In this document: piece by piece, positions 1 through 7,534 of the stretch
How the letters are laid out: every line of letters begins with the position of its first letter
Numbering within the stretch: the first letter of the stretch is position 1
Assembly: GCA_023417955.1 (NCBI GenBank)
Contig: JAEZDW010000207.1
Span: 1-13,037 of the forward strand
Direction of reading: 5' to 3'
Length of the DNA stretch: 13,037 bases
Origin: Bacteroidota bacterium
GTDB taxonomy: Bacteria > Bacteroidota > Bacteroidia > Cytophagales > Cyclobacteriaceae
Made by a program: the position numbers and the translations under genes
Notes under the pieces: generated by a model
What the model saw: the letters and a program-made list of their open reading frames with translations, nothing else
What the model was told of the DNA's origin: nothing
Database searches by the model: none

Positions 1-106
1 GTTGTACACATGCGGAAAACTTGATCAGTTCACTTTCAGGAAATTCAAATTTTGCTTTAAGGAACCCGGTGACGCTTGATAACGGAGCCCCATTATTATT
101 ATTCAT
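1..106 (-). CDS. 5' end of a divergent gene, partial (35 codons visible)
   Basis: An open frame starts with ATG at 106-104 on the minus strand and reads to the window edge without a stop (35 codons: MNNNNGAPLS..., ending ...IKFSACVQ). The composition looks like real protein: a polar Asn run, then an amphipathic stretch with the pattern LKAKFEFPESELIKF. That pattern resembles the first helix of Bacteroidota Crp/Fnr-type cyclic-nucleotide-binding regulators, but this is only a resemblance and too little is visible to name the product. The gene is divergent from the TetR gene at 398, and the two share a 291-bp intergenic region that holds a perfect inverted repeat. The A-rich stretch before the ATG is typical of this phylum's weak ribosome binding sites. 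Confidence 0.5.
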   Translation of the reverse strand, partial: MNNNNGAPLSSVTGFLKAKFEFPESELIKFSACVQ

Positions 107-397
107 ATGATCGTCTTTTTCGAGGGAAGTTGCCAAAATGCGGAGTCTTGGATGTGAATGTCAGGAATCCCTGGTGACATTCCAACAACGTCGAAATGAA
201 TGCCGCGGCAATAGGGCAGGCCACGGTGCCGGTACATGCTGTCATTTGCTTCAAATTTGACTACCCGGGGCGCGGTGATTGGAAGCTTTATCGATGAAGG
301 GTAGCGATGGTGCAGACCTGCCCGGGATTATTTCACTTCACGCAAAGTGTCGATTTCACGGCTTTCGTTTCAGGTCACAGCGCTTTATCTTGCAGCG
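107..397. other. Divergent intergenic region (291 bp)
   Basis: This stretch separates the minus-strand gene starting at 106 from the TetR gene starting at 398. It holds one clear structure, the 8-bp-arm inverted repeat at 156-182 (listed separately). A possible Bacteroidota -7 element for the TetR gene is CAAATTTG at 252-259, one mismatch from TAnnTTTG, but no convincing TTG -33 element lies upstream, so the promoter is not established. Short open frames here (for example a GTG-started extension from 347) look like read-through of non-coding sequence. Confidence 0.5.
156..182. promoter_or_regulatory. Inverted repeat, possible regulator operator
   Basis: Perfect 8-bp arms GAATGTCA (156-163) and TGACATTC (175-182) flank an 11-nt spacer. 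The 27-bp length and the position between divergent genes, 50 bp from one start and 216 bp from the other, suit a dimeric repressor site. Candidate binders are the TetR at 398 or the partial gene at the left edge. No T-run follows either arm, so a terminator is unlikely. Binding is inferred from symmetry only. Confidence 0.4.
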
Positions 398-997
398 ATG
401 GACGACTCTAAAGTTTCGGCAATCATTGATGCTGCCACCAGTCGCTTTGCGCACTACGGACTTTCAAAAACCACGATGAATGAAATTGCGGCAGACATTG
501 GTATGTCTAAGGCGGCGTTGTATTACTACTTCCCGGATAAGGAGCGGTTATTTATTGCGGTGGTTACAAAGGAATTCGATCAGTTTGAATCAGCCGTCCG
601 AAATATGACTGACCGCAACAGTAAGGCCGGCTTCAAACTGAAACGATACGTTACGATCCGAAATCAATTCCTGGAAAAATTGCGGAACATGGCAAAGGTT
701 GAAAGCGCCAACCTGACCGAAATGATGAATCCTGTTTATAATGAGATGAAGAACCGGCTCTATAGAAAGGAAAAGGAGCTTGTTGCCTCCATTTTTGCTT
801 CCGGGATAGATAGTGGAGAATTCAGGAAGGTTAACATCCACGAATTCGCCGACTTTTTTGTGTCTTCCCTGGTTGGTTTAAGGTCGACCGGCCTGGTTTT
901 ACCCGTTGAATCCGACGCCGACCAGTTCTCTAAAAGTATCGCGCAAAGCCTTTTGTTGACGTCTGTACTGCTTGAATACCTCCGTATGCCGTCCTGA
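398..997 (+). CDS. TetR/AcrR-family transcriptional regulator (first of two)
   Basis: Predicted cytoplasmic one-component repressor of 199 residues, the usual TetR size. The N-terminal DNA-binding domain is clear: a first helix (residues 5-20), then a helix-turn-helix around residues 26-45 with the family pattern TTMNEIAADIGMSKAALYYYF followed by DKERLF. The rest is helical and variable, as expected of the ligand-binding and dimerisation domain, and does not identify the ligand. The frame stays open upstream to a GTG at 347. ATG 398 is chosen because it gives the short polar N-terminus typical of the family, while the 17 extra residues look non-protein. It lies 177 bp upstream of a second TetR and the efflux operon on the same strand, so it may regulate itself, its neighbour, or the divergent gene at the left edge. 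No terminator is evident after its TGA. Confidence 0.88.
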   Translation: MDDSKVSAIIDAATSRFAHYGLSKTTMNEIAADIGMSKAALYYYFPDKERLFIAVVTKEFDQFESAVRNMTDRNSKAGFKLKRYVTIRNQFLEKLRNMAKVESANLTEMMNPVYNEMKNRLYRKEKELVASIFASGIDSGEFRKVNIHEFADFFVSSLVGLRSTGLVLPVESDADQFSKSIAQSLLLTSVLLEYLRMPS

Positions 998-1069
998 CAG
1001 TCTGACCATTTGGGAATAATAGTCAGGTAAAAACCGCGTTTTAGGCACAATTACAACGATTTCGAAAAA

Positions 1070-1106
1070 AAATATTAGAAATATTTCGTTTAGCGAGGAA
1101 CGAAAT
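1070..1106. promoter_or_regulatory. Two overlapping dyads, candidate operator upstream of second TetR
   Basis: Two perfect inverted repeats overlap here. AAATATT (1070-1076) pairs across a 3-nt spacer with AATATTT (1080-1086). ATTTCGTT (1083-1090) pairs across an 8-nt spacer with AACGAAAT (1099-1106). The second, 24 bp long, has the size of a TetR-family operator and sits just before a -7-like element at 1109-1116. A protein bound there would cover the -33/spacer region. This suggests autoregulation of the efflux operon. It is inferred from symmetry and position, not from a known binding consensus. Confidence 0.45.
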
Positions 1107-1108
1107 GC

Positions 1109-1116
1109 TAATCTTG
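1109..1116 (+). promoter_or_regulatory. Possible Bacteroidota -7 promoter element
   Basis: TAATCTTG differs by one base from the Bacteroidota sigma-A -7 consensus TAnnTTTG. It lies 58 bp upstream of the ATG at 1175, immediately after the dyad at 1083-1106. The matching -33 TTG is not clear: the region about 20 bp upstream reads TTTCGTTTAG. It is a plausible but unproven promoter for the second TetR and the efflux genes. Confidence 0.3.
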
Positions 1117-1123
1117 CCGTTAT

Positions 1124-1169
1124 AGAAACTGTGGAAACTATTATAAACACAGAAGTTTCCGAGGTTTCT
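1124..1169. promoter_or_regulatory. Long interrupted inverted repeat abutting the second TetR start
   Basis: Left arm AGAAAC-TGT-GGAAACT (1124-1139) and right arm AGTTTCC-GAG-GTTTCT (1154-1169) are complementary at 13 of 16 positions, with a 14-nt spacer (1140-1153). Each arm contains two GAAAC-type half-sites (left arm; GTTTC in the right). The dyad ends 5 bp before the ATG at 1175. As DNA it could bind two repressor dimers. As RNA it would fold into a stem over the ribosome entry site, with G-U pairs possible in the internal loop. There is no T-run, so it is not a terminator. Confidence 0.45.
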
Positions 1170-1174
1170 GGGGT

Positions 1175-1825
1175 ATGGAAGACGACAACACACGAAAACG
1201 AATTTTAAACAGCTCGAAGGACCTTTTTCAGAAGTTCGGGATCCGGAGCATTACGATGGACGACATCGCCCATCATCTCGGAATCTCCAAAAAGACCATC
1301 TATCAGCATTTTTCAGACAAGGACGATATTGTAACCCTTGCGATCAAGCACTATGTCGCTAAGCAGAAAAGTGAGTTACTCGAACTAAAGAAGAACTCAA
1401 AAGACGCCGTTGAACTACTCATCGGTGTTAGCCGATATGTGCAGAAAGACCTGACTCACAATACATCGGCACTGCTCTTTGATCTTCAAAAATATCACAC
1501 CAAAGCATGGAACATTATCACGGAATTCAAGAATGGCTTCCTGGCTGACTTCGTTCAAGAGGTCCTCAACGAGGGAATAGGCGAGGGGTTGTTTCGGCGT
1601 GATATTGACGTTAGCGTCCTCGCCAGGATGCGGCTGGAGGAGATTACGCTTTCGCATAGCGAATCGGTTTTTCCCTCGGAGCGCTTTGGTCATGTGAACG
1701 TCTCAAGCGCATTGCTGGATCATTTCGTCCACGCTGTCTGTACTGAAAAGGGAAAACGGAGATACAAGAGAATAAAGGAAGGAAACACAAACTTAAAAGG
1801 GATAAAAGAGAACTATGAAGTATAA
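1175..1825 (+). CDS. TetR/AcrR-family regulator of the efflux operon (second of two)
   Basis: Predicted cytoplasmic TetR repressor of 216 residues. The HTH is at residues 27-46 (TMDDIAHHLGISKKTIYQHF) followed by SDKDDIV, a textbook TetR_N signature. The C-terminal ligand domain is helical and gives no ligand. The last 30 residues are very basic (EKGKRRYKRIKEG...). They are encoded by a purine-rich stretch that also supplies the ribosome binding region of the next gene. The stop codon lies inside that gene, an 11-bp overlap with the outer-membrane factor start at 1815, so the two are almost certainly co-transcribed and probably translationally coupled. This makes it the best candidate for local repressor of the pump genes, acting through the dyads at 1070-1106 and/or 1124-1169. 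ATG 1175 is chosen because it gives the standard short N-terminus before helix 1. Confidence 0.92.
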   Translation: MEDDNTRKRILNSSKDLFQKFGIRSITMDDIAHHLGISKKTIYQHFSDKDDIVTLAIKHYVAKQKSELLELKKNSKDAVELLIGVSRYVQKDLTHNTSALLFDLQKYHTKAWNIITEFKNGFLADFVQEVLNEGIGEGLFRRDIDVSVLARMRLEEITLSHSESVFPSERFGHVNVSSALLDHFVHAVCTEKGKRRYKRIKEGNTNLKGIKENYEV

Positions 1826-3194
1826 GAATCTGTTTATCTGCGCCATAGTCGCCACTGCATTATTATCGCCGCTGGCACCCGTTAAAGCGCAGGATACACG
1901 CAGCTACTCATTGCAGGAACTCCTGAAGGTAGCACTTGAAAAAAACAGTCAGGTTGTAAAGTCGAAACTTGACTTTGAGGAAGGGAAACAAAAGACGCGT
2001 GAAGTGAAATCTGCTGCGATGCCGCAGGTGAATCTGAATGCAGACTTGACGGACAACGTGATTCAACAGGCATTTGTTTTTCCGGCGGCACTTGGTGATC
2101 CGAATGCAGGTCCCGACGAATACCGCATTCTTAGAGCGGGTATGCAATACTCCGCAAGCGTTACAGCATCTGCAACGCAGCAACTCTTTAACCAGAGTGT
2201 ATTGACAGGTATTAAGGCTGCCAGGGTGAGTGAGGACTTCTATAATCAGAATATCGCACGCACGGAAGAAGAGGTTATCCAATCGGTGGCAACACTTTTC
2301 TATCAGGCATCATCACTTGACGCCCAACGCAAGGTTCTTGAGTCGACGCTCGGAGAAACACGCAAGAACCTGAAGATCACGACAGACCGTTACGAAGCAG
2401 GAGTAGCGCGCAAGCTCGACGTTGATCGTATCAAAGTCGCTGTTACGAACCTTGAGACTCAACTCCGTTCGGTTGATGATTCTTATTCAAATCTTATCAA
2501 TCAATTGAAACTTGTTGCAGGCCTCAAAGTTGACGCTGCGCTTGAACTTGAGGAGCCGTTTGGTGATGACGTGAGCGGTTACCAAATCGACCCGTCGCTC
2601 ATTGCAGGCGACTGGGCCTTCGAGAATAAAATCGAGTACCGACAATTGAATACACAGCTCTCGCTTTATGATCTTGAGCGGAAGAGTTTCTCATCAGGAT
2701 ACTTTCCGACACTTTCTGCATTTGCAAACTATACCTATACCGGTCAGAGCAATGATTTTGTGCTGTCAGGGAAGGCTAACGCTCTCTGGTTTGATGTGGC
2801 GTCTGTTGGGTTACGTCTCAGTGTTCCGGTATTTGACGGGCTGAATCGCTCAGCGAGAATTCAGCAGTCACGTATTCGGCGGATGAAAACAGAAGAGGAT
2901 ATGAAACTCACACGCGAGCAGTCCGATATGCAGTACGTGAATGCGCTCAAGACATATGAGACCAGTTTTGCCTCGTATGAAGCACAAAAGGAGAACGTCG
3001 CTCTTGCCAATAGCGTGTACGATGTCACGCTTCAAAACTACAACGAAGGGGTTAGCCCGCTGACAGACCTGCTTCAGGCTGAGTCGTCTAAGATACAGGC
3101 ACAAAGCCAACTTATTGAGTCACTGTTGAAGGTGAAACAATCTGAAGTCGCTTTGTTGAAGGCGCGCGGAGAAATAAAAAATCTATTGAACTAA
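1815..3194 (+). CDS. TolC-like outer-membrane efflux protein (OMF)
   Basis: Outer-membrane channel component of a tripartite RND pump; 459 residues, normal for the family. It begins with a Sec signal peptide (MKYKN, hydrophobic core, probable cleavage after PVKA or PVKAQ at residues 25-26), and no lipobox is evident. The mature protein has the two-fold OEP layout, roughly residues 28-235 and 255-455. Each half has long Ala/Gln/Leu-rich helices (for example 'VIQSVATLFYQASSLDAQRK' and 'YNEGVSPLTDLLQAESSKIQ') with beta segments between. The motif DRYEAGVARKLDVDR, repeated later as NYNEGVSPLTDLLQAES, is the typical duplicated element. As a trimer it would form an outer-membrane barrel and periplasmic tunnel. 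It overlaps the TetR gene by 11 bp and is followed after 20 bp by the adaptor gene. Confidence 0.94.
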   Translation: MKYKNLFICAIVATALLSPLAPVKAQDTRSYSLQELLKVALEKNSQVVKSKLDFEEGKQKTREVKSAAMPQVNLNADLTDNVIQQAFVFPAALGDPNAGPDEYRILRAGMQYSASVTASATQQLFNQSVLTGIKAARVSEDFYNQNIARTEEEVIQSVATLFYQASSLDAQRKVLESTLGETRKNLKITTDRYEAGVARKLDVDRIKVAVTNLETQLRSVDDSYSNLINQLKLVAGLKVDAALELEEPFGDDVSGYQIDPSLIAGDWAFENKIEYRQLNTQLSLYDLERKSFSSGYFPTLSAFANYTYTGQSNDFVLSGKANALWFDVASVGLRLSVPVFDGLNRSARIQQSRIRRMKTEEDMKLTREQSDMQYVNALKTYETSFASYEAQKENVALANSVYDVTLQNYNEGVSPLTDLLQAESSKIQAQSQLIESLLKVKQSEVALLKARGEIKNLLN

Positions 3195-3214
3195 GAATCA
3201 TACTAACGAAGACG

Positions 3215-4276
3215 ATGAAACGCACATTAATTACAATTTTCATCATTGGCGCGGCGATCGCCGGTGCCGCGTTTATCCTTAAAAACAACAAGGACGAAAT
3301 GCAGGCGCAAACAGAGCTTGCGAAAAAGGTGAACACAACGATCCCGGTTCAGGTTGCAGCTGTCCGGGAGACTACCATCGGCGGTACGTTTACCGCGACG
3401 GGTGCATTTGCTCCGGCGCGACAGATAGTAGTAGTAACCGAACTCGGCGGTAAAGTAATATCCCTCACGGCAGAGGAAGGTCAATTTGTACGCAAAGGTC
3501 AGCTTTTAGGGAGGATCGAGTATGCTACCGCTGAAGCAGACCTTCGATCAGCTGAAGCGGCTTTCAAGAAGCTTACAACAGACAAGGAACGCTATGAACG
3601 CCTCGTTAACAGTGGTGGCGTAACGCAGGCTCAGCTCGACGAGATTAACCTGCAGCATGTCAACGCTGAGTCGCGACTGGTGGCAGCACGGAAAAAGTTT
3701 GCTGACTCGTTCATCCAGGCACCTTTTGCGGGATACGTTAATAAGCGGTTCGTTGAAGAAGGTGCCTACCTGAATGCAGGTAAGGAGATGTTCGAGATTG
3801 TCGAGACAGAACGCCTCGATATGGTGGTAAACGTATCAGAATCTCAGGTTCTCAGCGTAGCGAATGCAAAGCAAATTAAGGTCAGCGCCGACGTGTATCC
3901 CGGCGTTGAGTACGAGGCCAAATTGAATTTCATCGGCGCGAAGGCTGATGCAAACCTCAACTTCCCGGTTGAATTGGAAATCCGAAACATCAAGGACAAG
4001 CCATTGCGCGCCGGCATGTATGGTCGTGCAACCTTCGAACTCGCTGAAGGTGATCCCTCGCTGGTAATCCCACGTAGCGCACTTCTCGGAAGTGTTGATA
4101 ATGCCCGTGTCTATGTAATAGAGAATGGTGTAGCGAAACTGAAGGAGATTGTAGCCGGTAAATCATTCAGCGATACCGTTGAAGTAGTAGAAGGCCTTGA
4201 AAAGGGTCAGGAAGTAGTTATCAATGGTCAGATTAACCTGACCGACAACGCACGTGTAACTGTGTTGAAACAGTAA
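3215..4276 (+). CDS. RND efflux periplasmic adaptor (membrane fusion protein)
   Basis: Adaptor linking the inner-membrane pump to the outer-membrane channel; 353 residues. The N-terminus is one hydrophobic segment (residues 4-22) with no lipobox Cys, so it is a signal anchor or cleaved signal rather than a lipoprotein. The lipoyl half-motifs are clear: GGKVISLTAEEGQFVRKGQL (residues 78-97) and QAPFAGYVNKRFVEEGAYLN (168-187). They flank a short alpha-hairpin (about 105-165). A beta-barrel follows (about 201-275, including the family pattern LRAGMYGRATFE), and then the membrane-proximal domain (about 280-353: VIPRSALLG, then GLEKGQEVVINGQINLTDNA). The short hairpin is typical of AcrA/MexA-like proteins. 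It lies between the channel and pump genes in one operon, 7 bp before the pump. Confidence 0.94.
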   Translation: MKRTLITIFIIGAAIAGAAFILKNNKDEMQAQTELAKKVNTTIPVQVAAVRETTIGGTFTATGAFAPARQIVVVTELGGKVISLTAEEGQFVRKGQLLGRIEYATAEADLRSAEAAFKKLTTDKERYERLVNSGGVTQAQLDEINLQHVNAESRLVAARKKFADSFIQAPFAGYVNKRFVEEGAYLNAGKEMFEIVETERLDMVVNVSESQVLSVANAKQIKVSADVYPGVEYEAKLNFIGAKADANLNFPVELEIRNIKDKPLRAGMYGRATFELAEGDPSLVIPRSALLGSVDNARVYVIENGVAKLKEIVAGKSFSDTVEVVEGLEKGQEVVINGQINLTDNARVTVLKQ

Positions 4277-4283
4277 GAACACA

Positions 4284-7200
4284 ATGAAAATTACAGAACT
4301 TTCAATAAAGCGCCCGTCGATTATTCTGGTGCTTTTTATAATGCTGACTTTCCTGGGGCTGAGCAGCTACCAGAAACTCAGCTACGAATTGCTCCCCAAG
4401 TTTAGCGCGCCCGTTGTTACGGTTACAGCGATCTATCCGGGGGCATCGCCGAACGAAGTTGAGAATACGGTGACCAAGAAGCTTGAGGATGCCGTATCAT
4501 CGATGGAGAACGTTGACAAAATCACGTCTTCGTCTTATGAGGGATTGTCGGTGATTGTAGTTCAGCTTCGCAATGAAGCCAACGTAGACCTCGCGTTGCA
4601 GGAGGCACAACGGAAGATTAACGCTACCCTCGCAAACCTGCCTGAAGATGTCAAGGCGCCGTCACTTGGAAAGTTTTCATTCGACGACCTGCCGATCATG
4701 AGGCTTGGGGTTGCAGCGGATGTGAATCCAACAGCACTTTATGACCTGGTTGAACAACGGATTCAGCCTAACCTTTCAAAGATTCCAGGTGTCGCACAAA
4801 TCAACCTGATTGGTGGTGAACAGCGCGAGATTCGTGTAAATGTCAACAATGAAAAGTTGCGGGCATACAGATTATCGTTGCCGCAGCTTGTACAATTGAT
4901 CGAGAGCTCAAACCTCGACTTCCCCACAGGCAAAATTAAAACTCAGGACGAGCAGGTTCTTATCAGGCTTGCAGGTAAGTACTCGAGCCTCGACGATTTG
5001 CGTAACCTAGTGGTTGCATACAATACCAACGGAGGGCCGGTTCATCTTTCCGACGTGGCTGAAGTTCAGGATACGAAGAAGGAAATCGAACTCGTTAACA
5101 GGATTAACCTTGAAAACTCGATTGGTATCTCCATTCAGAAGCAATCCGATGCGAACGCGGTTTCAGTGAGCGAACTAGTACGAAAGGAGCTGTCACAGCT
5201 CGAGGATGTTTACAAGGAACAAAACCTTACGTTTACCCTTGCGCAGGATTCATCTGAATACACACTCGAGGCTGCTGACGCGGTTATTCATGACCTGATA
5301 CTTGCGGTTATCCTTGTTGCTGCCATCATGTTGTTGTTCCTGCATTCGATACGCAACTCAATTATTGTAATGGTTGCGATTCCCCTGTCGCTTATCGCGA
5401 CGTTCATAGGCATGTCCTTGTTTGGATTTACACTGAACCTCATGTCGTTGCTTGGGTTGTCTCTCGTTGTAGGTATTCTCGTCGACGACGCGATTGTGGT
5501 TATTGAGAATATTTACCGCCACATGGAGATGGGCAAGAGCAAGGTGCAGGCGGCATACGACGGTGTTAAGGAAATCGGATTTACCGTTGTGTCAATCACA
5601 CTTGTAATTGTGGTTGTGTTTCTTCCTATCGCGCTAACTACGGGTTTGATCTCTAATATCATGAAGCAATTCTCGATCGTAATCGTAATTGCGACATTGC
5701 TCTCCCTGCTTGTGTCGTTTACCATGGTGCCCTTTCTGTATTCGCGGTTTGGGAAACTGGAGCACATAACAAAAGAAACGTTCTTTGGTAGAATTATCCT
5801 CGGATTCGAAAAAATGCTTGACAGGTTTACAGCATGGATTCAGGATCTGTTGATGCTTGCTCTGCGCCATCGTACGGTTACGATCGTCGGTGCCGGCTTG
5901 TTATTCTTTGGTTCGCTGGCACTTGTTGGCGCCGGGTTCATTGGATCGGAGTTTATTGCACAGGGAGATAGAAGTGAGTTTATCCTTGTTCTTGAATATC
6001 CTAAAAAGACAACGGTTGACCAAAACAACGTAGTGACTCGCCAGATTGAAGAATACGTGTCTGCAAAACCCGAGGTTGTTTCGCTGTTCACTTCCGTCGG
6101 TCAAAGCAGCGAAAGTGGAATGGGAAGTAGTCAGGCTACAGCCTATAAGTCGGAGATCAACGTAAAACTTGTCCCTGCCGAAGAGCGGGAGGTAAGCGCC
6201 GACATTTATGGTGTGTTGTTGAAAAACGAAATACTCGAGAAGTTTCCGGGTGTGAAAGTTAAGTCTACACCGGTATCTATTATTGGAACTGCTAACCAGG
6301 CTCCGATCCAGCTTATCGTTACCGGTCCAACTTACGACGACGTCATGTCTTTCGCTGAAAATGTTATGGAGGAAGTAAAAAAGGTTGAGGGCACACAGGA
6401 AGTTAAGCTTTCCGTGGAAAGTGGTAGCCCCGAGGTTGTGGTAACAACGGATCGCCGCAAGATGGCCGAGTTGGGTCTCGATCTGCAGACCGTGGGTGCT
6501 ACAATGCAGTTCGCTTTCAGTGGTAACGCAGATGCCAAATATCGTCAGGGTGAATATGAATATGATATCAATATCCGTTTTGATGAGTTTGACCGTAAAA
6601 GTGTGGATGACATCCGGGCATTGACGTTCATGAATAAGTTTGGTCAACAGGTTCGTCTCGATCAATTTGCCGACGTACGTGAAAGTTCGGGCCCGTCACG
6701 ACTTGAGCGCTACAACAGGATTACGTCGGTCACGATCAACTCGCAATTGCTGGGTCGCTCTTCCGGTGCAGTCGCTGCCGAAATTCAGGAGATTCTTAAC
6801 GGTATGGATATGCCTGCCGGTGTCGGCGTGGTATTCGGCGGGAATCAGGAGAACCAGGAAGAGTCATTTGCTCAATTAGGATTCGCGTTCCTTACGTCAA
6901 TACTACTCGTGTACCTTATCATGGTGGCGCTGTACAACAACTTCGTGTATCCGTTCGTGGTGCTGTTCTCCATTCCGCTTGCCATGATTGGTGCGCTCGT
7001 TGCACTGGCTTTATCAGGACAGACTCTTAGTATTTTTACAATCCTTGGCATCATCATGTTGATCGGGCTTGTGGCGAAAAACGCGATCCTGGTGGTGGAC
7101 TTTACAAACCACCTGAAGGAGAAGGGTATGTCAACCAATGACGCTCTCCTTGAAGCTACAAAAGAACGTCTGCGCCCCGTATTGATGACGACGATTGCCA

Positions 7201-7415
7201 TGGTGGTGGGTATGTTGCCTGTTGCGTTGGCAAGTGGCGCTGGTGCTGATTGGAAAAACGGTCTCGCATGGGCCATCATCGGTGGTCTGACGAGTTCGAT
7301 GTTCCTGACGCTGATTGTTGTGCCGGTTGTGTATCAGTTGGTAGACCGGTTGTTGATAAAGTTGAAATTAGTTAATCCTGAAAAAGCCAAAATGTACGAG
7401 CAGTTTCAGGTATAA
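4284..7415 (+). CDS. RND-family multidrug efflux permease (AcrB/HAE1-like)
   Basis: Proton-driven inner-membrane transporter, predicted to export hydrophobic or amphiphilic compounds as a homotrimer; 1043 residues, the normal HAE1 length. The layout is the duplicated RND plan: TM1 near residues 12-30, a large periplasmic loop, TM2-6 (about 335-480), TM7 (about 533-555), a second periplasmic loop, and TM8-12 (about 870-1025). The proton-relay residues are present: Asp401-Asp402 in GILVDDAIVVIEN and Lys932 in GLVAKNAILVVDF, matching AcrB D407/D408 and K940. This separates it from the metal-ion (CusA-type) and SecDF-type branches only in part, and the substrate cannot be named. Motifs such as YPGASPNEVE near the start and TTIAMVVGMLPVALASG near the end are standard. 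It is the last gene of the operon, followed by a hairpin and a strong terminator. Confidence 0.96.
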   Translation: MKITELSIKRPSIILVLFIMLTFLGLSSYQKLSYELLPKFSAPVVTVTAIYPGASPNEVENTVTKKLEDAVSSMENVDKITSSSYEGLSVIVVQLRNEANVDLALQEAQRKINATLANLPEDVKAPSLGKFSFDDLPIMRLGVAADVNPTALYDLVEQRIQPNLSKIPGVAQINLIGGEQREIRVNVNNEKLRAYRLSLPQLVQLIESSNLDFPTGKIKTQDEQVLIRLAGKYSSLDDLRNLVVAYNTNGGPVHLSDVAEVQDTKKEIELVNRINLENSIGISIQKQSDANAVSVSELVRKELSQLEDVYKEQNLTFTLAQDSSEYTLEAADAVIHDLILAVILVAAIMLLFLHSIRNSIIVMVAIPLSLIATFIGMSLFGFTLNLMSLLGLSLVVGILVDDAIVVIENIYRHMEMGKSKVQAAYDGVKEIGFTVVSITLVIVVVFLPIALTTGLISNIMKQFSIVIVIATLLSLLVSFTMVPFLYSRFGKLEHITKETFFGRIILGFEKMLDRFTAWIQDLLMLALRHRTVTIVGAGLLFFGSLALVGAGFIGSEFIAQGDRSEFILVLEYPKKTTVDQNNVVTRQIEEYVSAKPEVVSLFTSVGQSSESGMGSSQATAYKSEINVKLVPAEEREVSADIYGVLLKNEILEKFPGVKVKSTPVSIIGTANQAPIQLIVTGPTYDDVMSFAENVMEEVKKVEGTQEVKLSVESGSPEVVVTTDRRKMAELGLDLQTVGATMQFAFSGNADAKYRQGEYEYDINIRFDEFDRKSVDDIRALTFMNKFGQQVRLDQFADVRESSGPSRLERYNRITSVTINSQLLGRSSGAVAAEIQEILNGMDMPAGVGVVFGGNQENQEESFAQLGFAFLTSILLVYLIMVALYNNFVYPFVVLFSIPLAMIGALVALALSGQTLSIFTILGIIMLIGLVAKNAILVVDFTNHLKEKGMSTNDALLEATKERLRPVLMTTIAMVVGMLPVALASGAGADWKNGLAWAIIGGLTSSMFLTLIVVPVVYQLVDRLLIKLKLVNPEKAKMYEQFQV

Positions 7416-7422
7416 GTTTTCC

Positions 7423-7456
7423 ACGTGACGGATACTGGAAATAGTGTCCGTTACGT
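7423..7456 (+). terminator. Hairpin just after the pump gene
   Basis: The arms 7423-7436 (ACGTGACGGATACT) and 7443-7456 (AGTGTCCGTTACGT) give a 14-bp RNA stem on the plus strand, including two G-U pairs, with a 6-nt loop. It starts 7 nt after the pump stop codon. No T-run follows, so it may protect the 3' end of the mRNA or help the next hairpin terminate. On the minus strand the two G-U pairs become mismatches, so it is better formed in the efflux transcript. Confidence 0.5.
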
Positions 7457-7464
7457 TAAGACAT

Positions 7465-7534
7465 AAGGAGCGGTATTCCCTGGGGGTTGGTTTTGCATTG
7501 TTAAGAGTCAGGGATGCCGTTCCTTTCTTTTTTT
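7465..7534 (+). terminator. Rho-independent terminator of the efflux operon
   Basis: The 5' arm (7465-7482) AAGGAGCGGTATTCCCTG pairs with the 3' arm (7509-7525) CAGGGATGCCGTTCCTT. The stem has 17 pairs with one bulged T and two G-U pairs, and a 26-nt loop. A T-rich run (7524-7534, one C) follows at once, as expected for intrinsic termination of plus-strand transcription. Its end touches the stop codon of the convergent lipoprotein gene (7533-7535). The minus-strand transcript has no comparable T-run here. Confidence 0.7.

Noticed and set aside
347..397. GTG-started 17-residue extension of the first TetR
   Set aside because: TetR proteins normally start a few residues before helix 1, as from ATG 398. 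The extra residues show no conserved pattern and GTG is the weaker start.
993..1027. CCTGAC/GTCAGG repeat after the first TetR as a terminator
   Set aside because: The arms are only 6 bp, the loop is 23 nt, and no T-run follows.
5901..6665. 254-codon minus-strand frame inside the pump gene
   Set aside because: It lies wholly within the well-supported RND permease gene on the other strand and is rich in His, Cys and Asn without a domain pattern. It is a shadow frame.
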